Below the pieces are notes generated by a model. The model made no database searches and was not told the DNA's origin. It was given only the letters and a program-made list of their open reading frames with translations. DNA of 64,000 nucleotides, from positions 88,021-152,020 of the forward strand of contig QUFC01000005.1 of assembly GCA_003478355.1 (NCBI GenBank). The letters run 5' to 3'. This DNA is from Lachnospiraceae bacterium AM48-27BH. Its GTDB lineage: Bacteria > Bacillota > Clostridia > Lachnospirales > Lachnospiraceae. This document shows, one piece after another, positions 51,354 to 60,547 of the stretch. The position numbers and the translations under genes were made by a program. Position 1 is the stretch's first letter. The number at the start of each line of letters is the position of its first letter.

Positions 51354-51797
51354 ATGGAGACGAAGAGTAAGTATTTTGTAGTAAAACAGAAAGCAGTGCC
51401 GGAGGTGCTCTTAAAGGTAGTAGAGGCGAAAAAACTTCTGGAATCGGAACGGGTGATCACGGTACAGGAAGCGACGGAAGCAGTAGGAATCAGCCGAAGC
51501 TCCTTCTATAAGTACAAAGACGATATTTTCCCATTCTATGATAATGCCAAGGGAAAAACCGTAACCTTTGTGACCCAGATGGACGATGAGCCAGGGCTTT
51601 TGTCAGACCTTCTCCATATTGTGGCTGTTTACAAGGCGAACATCCTGACTATCCACCAGAGTATTCCAGTCAACGGTGTAGCAACCCTGACCTTAAGTGT
51701 CGAGGTGCTGTCTGATACCGGAGATGTTTCGAACATGGTGGAAGAGATCGAGATGATGAAGGGAATCCATTACGTAAAAATATTAGCCAGGGAGTGA
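51354..51797 (+). CDS. ACT-domain protein (UPF0735/PheB-like)
   Basis: A 147-residue protein with a helix-turn-helix-like N-terminus (RVITVQEATEAVGISRSSFY) and a C-terminal ACT domain (VTFVTQMDDEPGLLSDLLHI). ACT domains bind amino acids, and the position 6 bases before hom suggests a role in sensing in the threonine/methionine branch. The start is the ATG after GAGAGGAATTGTC. Confidence 0.9.
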   Translation: METKSKYFVVKQKAVPEVLLKVVEAKKLLESERVITVQEATEAVGISRSSFYKYKDDIFPFYDNAKGKTVTFVTQMDDEPGLLSDLLHIVAVYKANILTIHQSIPVNGVATLTLSVEVLSDTGDVSNMVEEIEMMKGIHYVKILARE

Positions 51798-51803
51798 GAA
51801 GAC

Positions 51804-53030
51804 ATGATCAAAGTTGCAATTATGGGATACGGCACCATCGGATCTGGTGTCTATGAGGTATTAACAGGTAACAGAGATAAGATCACAGCCAATGTTGGAC
51901 AGGAAGTCCAGGTGAAATATATCCTGGATTTACGGGATTTTCCAGGTTCTCCGGTAGAGGACAAGATCGTGCATGATTTCCAGGTGATCGCAGATGACCC
52001 GGAGGTTCAGATCGTAGTAGAAACCATGGGAGGATTAAATCCGGCCTATCCATTTGTTAAAACCTGTCTGGAAGTCGGAAAGAATGTAGTGACTTCCAAC
52101 AAGGCCCTGGTAGCAGCTCATGGAACCGAACTGCTTGCTATTGCAAGAGAAAAACAGGTAAACTTCCAGTTTGAGGCTAGTGTCGGTGGAGGAATTCCGA
52201 TCATCCGTCCATTATACGAGTGCCTGATGGGTGAACAGATTCAGGAAATCACCGGAATTTTAAATGGTACCACGAACTTTATCCTGACGAAGATGGATAA
52301 GGAAGGTGCATCCTTTGACGCAGTCCTGAAGGAGGCACAGGAGCTGGGCTATGCGGAGCGTAATCCTGAAGCAGATGTGGAAGGATATGATACCTGCCGT
52401 AAGATTGCAATTTTAACTGCCATGGCAACCGGAAAAGAAGTGGATTTTGAGGATATCCAGACAGAAGGAATCACAAAAATCACCGATGTTGATTTTAAAT
52501 ATGCAGATAAAATGGGAACTTCCATTAAGCTGTTTGGAACCAGCCGCATGAATGGGGATCAGGTTTTTGCCTGGGTCGCTCCATTGATGATCGGTAAGTC
52601 CCATCCACTTTACGCAGTGAATGATGTTTTTAACGGCATTATGGTAAAGGGCAATATGCTTGGCACCTCCATGTTCTATGGAAGCGGCGCAGGTAAACTG
52701 CCGACAGCGAGCGCAGTGGTAGCAGATATTATAGAAGAGGCAAAGAACTTGCATCACAATATTCCGCTGGGATGGACCAGTGAAAAACAGGTGATCCAGC
52801 CGATGGAAGATTCCAGCCATAAGTATTTTGTGCGTATTTCCGGCGTATATGAGAGCCAGAAGGATAAGCTGCAGGAGCTTTTTGGAACCTGTAAGGTCAT
52901 TACCTTAGAAGGAACAGATGAATTCGCTCTTTTAACAGAGATGCTGAACGAGAAGCAGTTCCGGGATGCAAAAGCTGCTTTTGAGGCTGCTGACGGCAAA
53001 GTTCTTCAGGTGATCCGCGCGGAAGCATAA
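51804..53030 (+). CDS. hom: Homoserine dehydrogenase
   Basis: Converts aspartate semialdehyde to homoserine with NAD(P)H. The 408-residue protein has the Rossmann start VAIMGYGTIGSGVYEVL, the catalytic-domain GGGIPIIRPLYECL and ILNGTTNFILTKM, and a C-terminal ACT domain (KYFVRISGVYESQKDKLQEL). The usual feedback regulation by threonine acts through that domain. Upstream ACT gene and downstream lysC form one amino-acid block. Confidence 0.96.
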   Translation: MIKVAIMGYGTIGSGVYEVLTGNRDKITANVGQEVQVKYILDLRDFPGSPVEDKIVHDFQVIADDPEVQIVVETMGGLNPAYPFVKTCLEVGKNVVTSNKALVAAHGTELLAIAREKQVNFQFEASVGGGIPIIRPLYECLMGEQIQEITGILNGTTNFILTKMDKEGASFDAVLKEAQELGYAERNPEADVEGYDTCRKIAILTAMATGKEVDFEDIQTEGITKITDVDFKYADKMGTSIKLFGTSRMNGDQVFAWVAPLMIGKSHPLYAVNDVFNGIMVKGNMLGTSMFYGSGAGKLPTASAVVADIIEEAKNLHHNIPLGWTSEKQVIQPMEDSSHKYFVRISGVYESQKDKLQELFGTCKVITLEGTDEFALLTEMLNEKQFRDAKAAFEAADGKVLQVIRAEA

Positions 53031-53123
53031 AATCTCATAGAGAAAATGGGGCAGGAATGGATTTTGCCTGTATCTGCAAAAGGCTGAGCAGATGGAATAC
53101 AGATAGAGGAGCTTTTTGACAAT

Positions 53124-54332
53124 ATGTTAGTAGTAAAGAAATTTGGCGGAAGTTCCGTGGCAGACAAGGAACGGATCTTCAATGTGGCAAGACGCTGTAT
53201 TGAGGATTATGAGAAAGGCAATGATGTGGTTGTTGTCCTGTCAGCTATGGGTAAGACCACAGACGGTCTGATCGCAAAAGCACATGAGATCAATCCCAAC
53301 CCGCCTAAACGGGAACTGGATATGTTATTAGTAACCGGAGAACAGGTATCGGTTGCGCTGATGGCGATGGCCATGAGCAGCCTGGGAGTACCTGCCGTTT
53401 CCCTGAACGCAGCCCAGGTGGTGATGCATACGTCCTCTGCCTACGGTTCTGCCAAACTGAAACGGATTGATGCGGAGCGGATCCGTCATGAATTGGAATC
53501 CCGCCGTATCGTGATTGTGACAGGATTCCAGGGAATCAACAAATATGATGATTTTACCACTTTGGGAAGAGGCGGCTCAGATACCACAGCCGTGGCTTTG
53601 GCTGCTGCTCTTCATGCAGATGTGTGCGAAATCTATACGGATGTGGAAGGTGTCTATACCGCAGATCCGAGAGTTGTACCGAACGCCAGAAAGCTGGCAG
53701 AGGTTTCCTACGATGAAATGCTGGAATTTGCCTCCCTTGGAGCTAAAGTGCTTCACAACCGCTCGGTAGAGATGGCAAAGAAATATGGCGTGAAGTTAGT
53801 GGTCCTGTCAAGTCTGACAAGAGCAGAAGGAACCATTGTGAAGGAGGAGACCAAAGTGGAGAGAACGCTGATCAGCGGAGTTGCTGCAGATGCCAGTGTG
53901 GCGCGGATTTCTGTCCTGGGTGTGGAGAACAAGCCGGGCATTACCTTCCGCGTATTCAATCTGTTAGCGAAAAATCATATTAATGTCGATATTATCATTC
54001 AGTCTGTGACGGAGCCGGGCAAAAAAGATATTTCCTTTACCGTTGCCAAGACAGACTTAAGTGATACCATGGATCTGTTACGGGAGAACCGGGAGTCCTT
54101 AACTGCAAGAGAGATCGTCAGTGAAGAAGGTGTGGCAAAATTATCTGTCATCGGTGCTGGTATGTGCAGCAATCCTGGCGTTGCAGCCAAGATGTTTGAG
54201 GCGTTGTACAGTGCAGATGTGAACACGGAGATGATCGCGACTTCTGAGATCCGCATCACTGCCCTGATTGATGAGCGGGATGTGAAGCGTGCCATGAGAG
54301 CTGTTCATGACGCTTTTGATCTGGCAGATTAA
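53124..54332 (+). CDS. lysC: Aspartate kinase
   Basis: First step of the aspartate pathway. The 402-residue protein has KKFGGSSVADKERIFNVARR, the FTTLGRGGSDTTAVALAAAL substrate/ATP region, and two C-terminal ACT domains (VARISVLGVENKPGITFRVF; VAKLSVIGAGMCSNPGVAAK) for lysine/threonine control. No lysine riboswitch pattern is visible in the 93-base gap before it. The next gene begins in its stop region. Confidence 0.96.
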   Translation: MLVVKKFGGSSVADKERIFNVARRCIEDYEKGNDVVVVLSAMGKTTDGLIAKAHEINPNPPKRELDMLLVTGEQVSVALMAMAMSSLGVPAVSLNAAQVVMHTSSAYGSAKLKRIDAERIRHELESRRIVIVTGFQGINKYDDFTTLGRGGSDTTAVALAAALHADVCEIYTDVEGVYTADPRVVPNARKLAEVSYDEMLEFASLGAKVLHNRSVEMAKKYGVKLVVLSSLTRAEGTIVKEETKVERTLISGVAADASVARISVLGVENKPGITFRVFNLLAKNHINVDIIIQSVTEPGKKDISFTVAKTDLSDTMDLLRENRESLTAREIVSEEGVAKLSVIGAGMCSNPGVAAKMFEALYSADVNTEMIATSEIRITALIDERDVKRAMRAVHDAFDLAD

Positions 54333-54343
54333 TGGGAGTATCG

Positions 54344-54691
54344 ATGTTTCGACTTATAGAAATTTATATCAGGCAGGGACTTCCCTGCCTTTTTCATCTG
54401 ATCACGGGTTTTTACTGTCCAGGCTGCGGAGGCACCAGAGCAGTGAAGTATCTGCTGCACGGACAGATCTTAAAAAGTATCCGTTACCACCCGCTGGTCT
54501 TTTATGCTGTGGCAGTCATTCTGGCAGAATTTGCTACGTATGGCCTGTCACGGCTGTTACATAAGCCTGAGATCCATCTGAAACGGTATCAAGAGTTCGT
54601 TTATCTGGGAGTCGCGGTGATTCTGGTTAACTGGGTTTTGAAGAATATCCTGCTTTTGTATGGGATTGATCTTTTGACGGAGAGAATATAA
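54344..54691 (+). CDS. DUF2752 membrane protein
   Basis: A 115-residue protein with two to three membrane helices. PCLFHLITGFYCPGCGGTRA, with the CPGCGGTRA motif, is diagnostic of DUF2752, followed by YHPLVFYAVAVILAEF. Function unknown. I prefer this ATG because GGGAG lies 6 bases before it; another overlaps the lysC stop. Confidence 0.85.
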   Translation: MFRLIEIYIRQGLPCLFHLITGFYCPGCGGTRAVKYLLHGQILKSIRYHPLVFYAVAVILAEFATYGLSRLLHKPEIHLKRYQEFVYLGVAVILVNWVLKNILLLYGIDLLTERI

Positions 54692-54692
54692 G

Positions 54693-54748
54693 AAAATGGC
54701 CTGATTGGAAGAAGTCTGATGATGACTTTCTCCAGTCAGGCCATTTTA
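54693..54748 (+). terminator. Terminator-like hairpin after the DUF2752 gene
   Basis: AAAATGGCCTGA pairs with TCAGGCCATTTT, with a second small stem in the long loop. It can work in both directions between converging genes. Confidence 0.75.
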
Positions 54749-54872
54749 TGAACGCAGATAAGCATTCCCCCGCTTCAAGTGCGCGGAGCACTAAGCGGCG
54801 GGTGAGGGGGGATGCTTCTGTCAGTGGAAGCTTTCAGCTCCCACTGACAGATCGCGAAGCGACTGCGTTCAT
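54748..54872. other. Compact three-way-junction RNA-like structure
   Basis: ATGAACGCAG closes perfectly with CTGCGTTCAT. Inside are two arms: GCATTCCCCC/GGGGGGATGC capped by GCTT/AAGC and AGTGC/GCACT, and CTGTCAGTGG/CCACTGACAG capped by AGCT/AGCT. Almost every base is paired. Either an unrecognised structured RNA or a palindromic repeat element. More small hairpins continue to 54973. Confidence 0.6.
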
Positions 54873-54913
54873 GAGCAAGTAGCGAAGCGGATTGCGAATG
54901 TCCGCTTTACTGT

Positions 54914-54973
54914 GTCAGTTTACGCTGACCAGAATCATGCGCCAAGTCTTACGGACGTTCGGCTTGACGTTAC
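54914..54973 (+). repeat. Dispersed repeat, copy 2
   Basis: GTCAG-TTTACG-CTGAC hairpin followed by CAGAATCATGCGCCA, matching the element after secA. Confidence 0.5.
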
Positions 54974-55420
54974 TTAGTGGTAAGATTCCAGTAAACTATT
55001 ATAGATGGACATAAATTCCGGATCTTTCATCAGTGAGATCAGAACACCCCAGTAGATGGTCATGCCGATGCTGATGATCACTGCCAGAATGCCAAGAACC
55101 AGACCGGCAACAGCGAATCCGTTAAATGGCTTCCCTTTTTTAGAAAGAATTACCAGTACAATGGTGACAACTGCCAGTGGAAACTGGATAAATGGAATGC
55201 AGCAGGTGAGCATGGCAAAAATGCCCACGATCATAGAAGCCACAGCCAGGCGGTTGGTCTCTTTTTGAGGTGCTTCGTATTGGTAGTTATTTTGGTAATT
55301 ATTCTGGTAGTCATTCTGATTGTTGTTCTGATCATTGTTCTGTGGCTGCGAGTTGTCAGACTGCCAGCTGTTATCTGATGATTCGGGCTGGTTCTGATTA
55401 CTGTTATGATAATCGTCCAT
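54974..55420 (-). CDS. DUF4190-type membrane protein with Asn/Gln-rich N-terminus
   Basis: The protein has 148 residues. The first 50 are low-complexity (N, Q, S, D, Y rich; repeated QNNYQNNYQY). Then ETNRLAVASMIVGIFAMLTC begins the first of two hydrophobic hairpins, and GKPFNGFAVAGLVLGILAVI begins the second, as in DUF4190. Function unknown. A dispersed palindromic repeat lies directly upstream. Confidence 0.8.
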   Translation of the reverse strand: MDDYHNSNQNQPESSDNSWQSDNSQPQNNDQNNNQNDYQNNYQNNYQYEAPQKETNRLAVASMIVGIFAMLTCCIPFIQFPLAVVTIVLVILSKKGKPFNGFAVAGLVLGILAVIISIGMTIYWGVLISLMKDPEFMSIYNSLLESYH

Positions 55421-55442
55421 AAAATATCCTCCGTAATTATGC

Positions 55443-55530
55443 TATGATACCGGATTGCTCTGTGTTCCTCAAAAATTCTCCTGCAAGCAAGCTTGCGTCG
55501 AACTTCTGACCTTTTGACCCTGGTATCATA
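55443..55530 (-). repeat. Dispersed palindromic element, copy 1
   Basis: An 88-bp element with near-perfect terminal inverted repeats TATGATACC(A)GG. Read on the reverse strand it goes through AGGGTCAAAAGGTCAGAAGT, GCAAGC and GCTTGCAGGAGAATTTTTG. The same sequence is at 60092-60171. It lies upstream of a gene and points at it in both cases. Confidence 0.75.
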
Positions 55531-55695
55531 TAATTGTATCACGGAAACAAATTACTGTCTAGACGGCAGAGGGCTTTCGCTATATAATAAATAGGTCGGA
55601 GTTTTCCTTTTTGTATGACATGGCAGCGGCAGTGTCGGCTTATACAGAGTACAGATGATCTCCGGCCGGATAAGAACCACAGGAAGGAAAGATAT

Positions 55696-57837
55696 ATGGA
55701 TATTATCAAAGCGTTACAGGAAGAATTAAACATCGGCCGCAACCAGGTAGAAGCGGCTGTCAAATTAATAGATGAAGGCAATACGATCCCTTTCATTGCC
55801 AGATACCGGAAGGAAGCTACCGGTTCTCTGGATGATGAGGTATTAAGAAACCTGGATGAACGGCTGCGCTATTTAAGAAACCTGGAAGAGAAAAAAACAC
55901 AGGTAGTAGCGACCATCCGGGAACAGGGCAAGTTAACGAGAGAATTAGAGGAGCAGATCGCTCAGGCTCAGACGTTAGTGGCAGTAGAGGATTTATACCG
56001 TCCATACCGTCCGAAGAGAAGAACCAGAGCGGCGATTGCCCAGGAGAAGGGATTGACGCCTCTGGCAGACATGATCATGCTGCAGGTGATGACAGAGCCG
56101 GTGGAAAAAGCTGCAGAAGGTTTTATTTCCGAAGAAAAGGGCGTGAAAACAGTCAAAGAAGCAGTAGATGGAGCCAAGGATATTCTGGCAGAGCGGATTT
56201 CCGACAGCGCAGATTACCGGACTTATATCCGTAATACTACCAGAAACCTGGGAACCGTTCAGTCAGCGGCCAGGGACGAGAAGGCAGAATCTGTCTACGA
56301 GATGTATTACCAGTACGAAGAGCCGATCAAAAAGGCAGCAGGACACAGGATTCTGGCGTTAAACCGTGGAGAGGAGGAAAAATTCCTGACTGTGAAGATC
56401 GCAGCGCCAGAAGAACAGATCATCCAGTATCTGGAGCGGAAAGTGCTTACTAAGGATAATCCATATACCACTCCGGTATTAAAAGAAGTGATTGCGGACA
56501 GCTACAGTCGCCTCATCGCCCCATCCATTGAGCGTGAGATCCGTAACGAGATGACCGAACGAGCAGAAGAGGGCGCCATTAAGGTATTTGGCAAGAATCT
56601 GGAGCAGCTTCTCATGCAGCCGCCAATCGTAGGCCGTGTGGTCCTGGGCTGGGACCCGGCGTTCCGTACCGGTTGTAAGCTGGCGGTGGTAGACGAGACA
56701 GGCAAAGTGTTAGACACGGTTGTCATTTACCCGACTGCTCCGCAGAATAAGGTAGAAGAAGCCAAGAAAGTATTAAAGAAATTAATTGAAAAATACAACA
56801 TTTCCCTGATTTCTGTGGGAAATGGAACGGCATCCAGAGAATCGGAGCAGGTGATCGTGGAACTGTTAAAAGAGATTCCGCAGCATGTCCAGTATATCAT
56901 TGTTAATGAGGCAGGCGCGTCTGTGTATTCCGCAAGCAAGCTGGCTACCGAGGAATTCCCGAATTTCGATGTAGGACAGCGAAGCGCAGCTTCCATTGCA
57001 AGACGTCTTCAGGATCCGTTAGCAGAATTAGTAAAGATCGATCCCAAATCCATCGGCGTTGGCCAGTATCAGCATGATATGAACCAGAAACGGTTAGGTG
57101 AAGCACTGGAAGGTGTAGTTGAGGACTGTGTAAACAAGGTAGGAGTAGACTTAAATACCGCATCTGCCCCGCTTCTGGAGTATGTATCCGGTATCAGCAA
57201 GGCGCTGGCAAAGAATATTGTGGCGTATCGTGAGGAAAATGGTGCGTTTCGCAGCAGAAGACAGCTTTTGAAGGTGGCGAAGCTTGGCCCGAAAGCATTT
57301 GAGCAGTGTGCAGGCTTCATGCGGATCCAGGGCGGCGAGAATCCATTAGACGGCACCAGTGTTCACCCGGAAAGCTACGAGGCAGCAGGGAAGCTTCTTG
57401 AAAAGCTGGGGTATCAGCCGGAGGAGATCGCAGCCGGTGGTCTGACAGGTATTGGCAAAAAGACTGGTGACTTAAAAAAGCTGGCAGCAGAGTTGGGAAT
57501 CGGTGAGATCACACTTGCGGATATCGTAAAAGAACTGGAAAAACCGGCCAGAGATCCTCGTGATGAGATGCCAAAGCCGATTTTAAGAACCGATGTATTA
57601 GAGATGAAGGATCTGACTCCGGGAATGATCTTAAAAGGAACCGTCAGAAATGTCATTGATTTTGGCGCATTTGTGGATATTGGTGTTCATCAGGATGGTC
57701 TGGTACACATTTCCCAGATGACGGACCGCTATATCAAGCATCCGTTGGAAGCAGTCAGTGTAGGTGACATCGTGGAAGTGAAGGTTCTTGGCGTGGATAT
57801 GGCCAAGAAGCGGATCTCCCTGACCATGAAACTGTAG
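55696..57837 (+). CDS. tex: RNA-binding transcriptional accessory protein Tex
   Basis: A 713-residue protein with an N-terminal helical domain (FIARYRKEATGSLDDEVLRN), a YqgF/RuvC-like domain (VLGWDPAFRTGCKLAVVDET), helix-hairpin-helix repeats (LLEYVSGISKALAKNIVAYR) and a C-terminal S1 domain (VIDFGAFVDIGVHQDGLVHI). The ATG follows AGGAAGGAAAGAT. Role in transcription and RNA handling; no operon partner needed. Confidence 0.95.
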   Translation: MDIIKALQEELNIGRNQVEAAVKLIDEGNTIPFIARYRKEATGSLDDEVLRNLDERLRYLRNLEEKKTQVVATIREQGKLTRELEEQIAQAQTLVAVEDLYRPYRPKRRTRAAIAQEKGLTPLADMIMLQVMTEPVEKAAEGFISEEKGVKTVKEAVDGAKDILAERISDSADYRTYIRNTTRNLGTVQSAARDEKAESVYEMYYQYEEPIKKAAGHRILALNRGEEEKFLTVKIAAPEEQIIQYLERKVLTKDNPYTTPVLKEVIADSYSRLIAPSIEREIRNEMTERAEEGAIKVFGKNLEQLLMQPPIVGRVVLGWDPAFRTGCKLAVVDETGKVLDTVVIYPTAPQNKVEEAKKVLKKLIEKYNISLISVGNGTASRESEQVIVELLKEIPQHVQYIIVNEAGASVYSASKLATEEFPNFDVGQRSAASIARRLQDPLAELVKIDPKSIGVGQYQHDMNQKRLGEALEGVVEDCVNKVGVDLNTASAPLLEYVSGISKALAKNIVAYREENGAFRSRRQLLKVAKLGPKAFEQCAGFMRIQGGENPLDGTSVHPESYEAAGKLLEKLGYQPEEIAAGGLTGIGKKTGDLKKLAAELGIGEITLADIVKELEKPARDPRDEMPKPILRTDVLEMKDLTPGMILKGTVRNVIDFGAFVDIGVHQDGLVHISQMTDRYIKHPLEAVSVGDIVEVKVLGVDMAKKRISLTMKL

Positions 57838-57877
57838 TGTGAAACGCCCTGCGAAGGGCTATAAAAGGAGGAACCAG

Positions 57878-58384
57878 ATGGAACAGAATGAGAGTGTCCG
57901 TTTCCGGATTCAGATCACTGCGAAGGATCTGTGGATGTTTTCCATGTACCACAGCAACAAGGGATATCTGGGGGTATTTAATCTGTTCTTTACCCTGGCA
58001 TCTTTGTGGCTTTTGGTTACCAGATGGTCAGATGTGACCGTGGCGTACCGGATTCTTCTTCTGATCTGCGTGCTGATGTTTACCGTGTGGCAGCCAGCTC
58101 TTCTTTATATGAAAGCGGCCAAACAGGCAAAAACCAAAGCCGTGAAAGAGCCCATGGACATGACCTGCAGCGCAGAAGGGATACTGATCGAACAGGCTGA
58201 GCAGAGCCAGCAGATCACCTGGGACCAGATCGTTAAGGTGGAGCAGGTGAAAGGACTTCTGATCATTTACATGGGCCGGGTTCATGCATACCTGATCCCG
58301 GAACAGGCATCAGCAGCGTGTAAAGAGCAGCTTCTGGAGATGATCCGGACAAATCTGCCAGCAGAGAGGCGTAAAAAAATATGA
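57878..58384 (+). CDS. YcxB-like membrane protein
   Basis: A 168-residue protein. Two hydrophobic helices (FNLFFTLASLWLLVT, AYRILLLICVLMFTVW) come before a cytoplasmic YcxB-like domain (ITWDQIVKVEQVKGLLIIYM, AYLIPEQA). AAAAGGAGGAACC sets this ATG. Its stop overlaps the tsaE start by 4 bases. Function unknown. Confidence 0.82.
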   Translation: MEQNESVRFRIQITAKDLWMFSMYHSNKGYLGVFNLFFTLASLWLLVTRWSDVTVAYRILLLICVLMFTVWQPALLYMKAAKQAKTKAVKEPMDMTCSAEGILIEQAEQSQQITWDQIVKVEQVKGLLIIYMGRVHAYLIPEQASAACKEQLLEMIRTNLPAERRKKI

Positions 58385-58818
58385 AAAAAATGTGGGAAAC
58401 CCATGGTCCGCAGGAGACCTTTGAAATCGGAAAACAATTAGGGTTAGAAGCAAAGCCGGGAGAAGTATATTGCCTGGATGGAGATCTGGGAGTGGGAAAA
58501 ACCGTATTTACCCAGGGCTTTGCCAGCGGTCTTGGCATTACGGAGCCGGTCAACAGCCCGACCTTTACCATTGTCCAGCAGTATGAAGAAGGCAGACTTC
58601 CTCTTTACCATTTTGATGTGTACCGGATCGGTGATGTAGAAGAAATGGATGAGATCGGATATGAGGACTGTTTTTATGGAGAAGGCGTATGCCTGATCGA
58701 GTGGTCCACGCTGATTCAGGAGATTCTGCCGGAGGACGCTATTCATATTACCATAGAAAAGGATCTGGAGAAGGGATTTGATTACCGCCGGATCCAGATG
58801 GAGAGGGAAAAAGTATGA
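58381..58818 (+). CDS. tsaE: tRNA t6A biosynthesis ATPase TsaE
   Basis: A 145-residue ATPase that resets the TsaBD complex making N6-threonylcarbamoyladenosine at tRNA position 37. Walker A GDLGVGKTVFTQGFA, then GITEPVNSPTFTIVQQY, DVYRIGDVEEM and CLIEWSTLI. Coupled by 4-base overlaps to the gene before and to tsaB after. Confidence 0.95.
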   Translation: MKKMWETHGPQETFEIGKQLGLEAKPGEVYCLDGDLGVGKTVFTQGFASGLGITEPVNSPTFTIVQQYEEGRLPLYHFDVYRIGDVEEMDEIGYEDCFYGEGVCLIEWSTLIQEILPEDAIHITIEKDLEKGFDYRRIQMEREKV

Positions 58819-59560
58819 AACTATTAGGAATTGACAGCTCATCACTGGTTGCTTCTGTGGCAGTAGTGACAGATGATGTACTGACAGCAGAATATACGGT
58901 GGATTTTAAAAAGACCCATTCTCAGACACTGCTTCCTATGATCGATGAAGTAGTGACCATGCTTGGAATGGATCTTCATGAGATAGATGCCATCGCGGTA
59001 TCCGGCGGCCCTGGTTCTTTTACTGGACTTCGGATCGGCAGTGCCACCGCGAAGGGGTTGGGGCTGGCTCTTGAGAAGCCTCTGATCCATGTGCCGACGG
59101 TAGATGCTATGGCTTATAATCTGTGGGGCAGCGATGCCTGATCTGTCCGATCATGGATGCCAGAAGAAATCAGGTTTATACGGGATTGTATCATTGCAGA
59201 CGGAGCCTGGAGATTGTGATGGAGCAGTGTGCCATGGATATGATGGATCTGATCCGGAAATTAAACGATATGGGTGAGCGGGTGATCTTTTTGGGAGATG
59301 GTGTTCCGGTTTACCGGGAGATGGCAGAAAAGAACCTGACAGTCGAATATGATTTTGTCCCGGCATCCAACAACCGCCAGAGAGCAGCCAGCGTGGCTTC
59401 CCTTGGCATGGAATATTTCCGTCAGGGAAAGACCGTTACCGCAGAAGAATTTGAACCGGACTATTTGAGAAAATCCCAGGCAGAGCGGGAACGGGAAGAG
59501 GCAGAAGCAGCCAAAGCAGATAAAGTTCAGGCGGATGCTGCCAGTGAAGGCCGGGCATAA
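58815..59560 (+). pseudogene. tsaB: tRNA t6A protein TsaB, frameshifted in this sequence
   Basis: TsaB is the partner of TsaD in the t6A complex. The first frame gives ILGIDSSS-type start (LLGIDSSSLVASVAVV), THSQTLLPMID and SGGPGSFTGLRIG. It stops at GSDA. The second frame carries PIMDARRNQVYTGLY to the end. One extra G in GATGCCTGATC (near 59136) gives a continuous WGSDGLICPIMDARR. Because tsaB is normally essential, a missing base in the sequence is the likely cause. Confidence 0.92.
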
Positions 59561-59564
59561 AGCT

Positions 59565-60014
59565 ATGACAGAGGAGATGAAGATCCGTCTGATGGAATCC
59601 CGTGATGTGGAGGCCGTAGAATGTTTGGAAAAGCAGTGCTTTTCTGATCCGTGGTCCGGGAAACTCTTGTTAGAAGGCTTAAACAGCAAATGGGACACCT
59701 TCTGGGTGGCAGTTCTGGATGATACCGTGATCGGTTATTCCAATCTCAGGGTTCTATCTGATGAGGGAGAACTGGAACGGATCGCCGTTGCACCAGATCA
59801 TAGAAGACTTGGAGTTGGCAGAAAACTGATGGAAGCCATGGAAGACTTTGCCGCTCAAAACCAGGTTAAAGCGGTGACGTTAGAGGTCAGAAGCCAGAAC
59901 ACGGCCGCATTAAAACTATACAAATCCTACGGTTTTGAAGAAGCCGGAGTCCGCAGGCGTTATTATCATGATCCGGAGGATGACGCCGTGATCATGTGGC
60001 AGTACCGCTCATGA
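59565..60014 (+). CDS. rimI: Ribosomal protein S18 alanine N-acetyltransferase
   Basis: A 149-residue GNAT enzyme: IRLMESRDVEAVECLEKQCF, LERIAVAPDHRRLGVGRKLM (CoA loop RRLGVG), VTLEVRSQNTAALKLYKSYG and the family end GVRRRYYHDPEDDAVIMW. Its place after tsaE-tsaB is the usual order. The start is the ATG overlapping the region just after tsaB; a second ATG 12 bases later is possible. Confidence 0.93.
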   Translation: MTEEMKIRLMESRDVEAVECLEKQCFSDPWSGKLLLEGLNSKWDTFWVAVLDDTVIGYSNLRVLSDEGELERIAVAPDHRRLGVGRKLMEAMEDFAAQNQVKAVTLEVRSQNTAALKLYKSYGFEEAGVRRRYYHDPEDDAVIMWQYRS

Positions 60015-60091
60015 AACAATTACCAGTAAAAAATAATCTGTAAGTCAGTATAATGAAGGGGTATCTGCGAAAATGCAGATATCCTTTATTA

Positions 60092-60171
60092 TATGATACC
60101 AGGGTCAAAAGGTCAGAAGTTCGACTCAAGCGTGCTTGCAGGAGAATTTTTGCCATTGGGACCCGGTATCA
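60092..60171 (+). repeat. Dispersed palindromic element, copy 2
   Basis: Begins TATGATACCAGGGTC and ends ACCCGGTATCA, with AAAAGGTCAGAAGTTCGAC and GCTTGCAGGAGAATTTTTG between. It matches the reverse complement of 55443-55530 over most of its length and is placed 33 bases before the next gene. Confidence 0.75.
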
Positions 60172-60203
60172 GCCAGATTATTTCATTCAAAAAGGAGAGG
60201 AAC

Positions 60204-60446
60204 ATGAGAAAATACAGATGCCAGGAAGAATTAGAGACGGTGATCTGCAATTGCTGCGGAAAAAAGATGATTGTAAAAAATGGGATTCTGCGAGAAGGCG
60301 CCATCCACATTGATCATGCATGGGACTATTTTTCAGAAAAAGATGGGGAGATCCATCATCTTGATCTGTGTGAAAACTGCTATGATGAGATCATTAGCGG
60401 ATTTCGGATTGCAGTGGAAAAAGAACCGGCAGTGGAAATGATTTGA
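60204..60446 (+). CDS. Small zinc-ribbon-like hypothetical protein
   Basis: An 80-residue protein beginning MRKYRCQEELETVICNCCGK. It has CNCCGKKM and CENCYD cysteine pairs that could bind one zinc, with HIDHAWDYFSEKDGEIHHLD between. AAGGAGAGG sets the start. I recognise only a general zinc-ribbon character. A palindromic repeat precedes it. Confidence 0.75.
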   Translation: MRKYRCQEELETVICNCCGKKMIVKNGILREGAIHIDHAWDYFSEKDGEIHHLDLCENCYDEIISGFRIAVEKEPAVEMI

Positions 60447-60547
60447 TATTTCACGGGATATCTGTTAGGATAGTAACGAATATGGCAGCTGCCTGACATG
60501 TTTGTGCAGCTGCTGAGTATGACTGGAATACAGATTGGAGAATCAAT

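Noticed and set aside
53031..53123. Lysine riboswitch before lysC
   Set aside because: The gap is only 93 bases, too short for the lysine aptamer, and shows none of its conserved loops.
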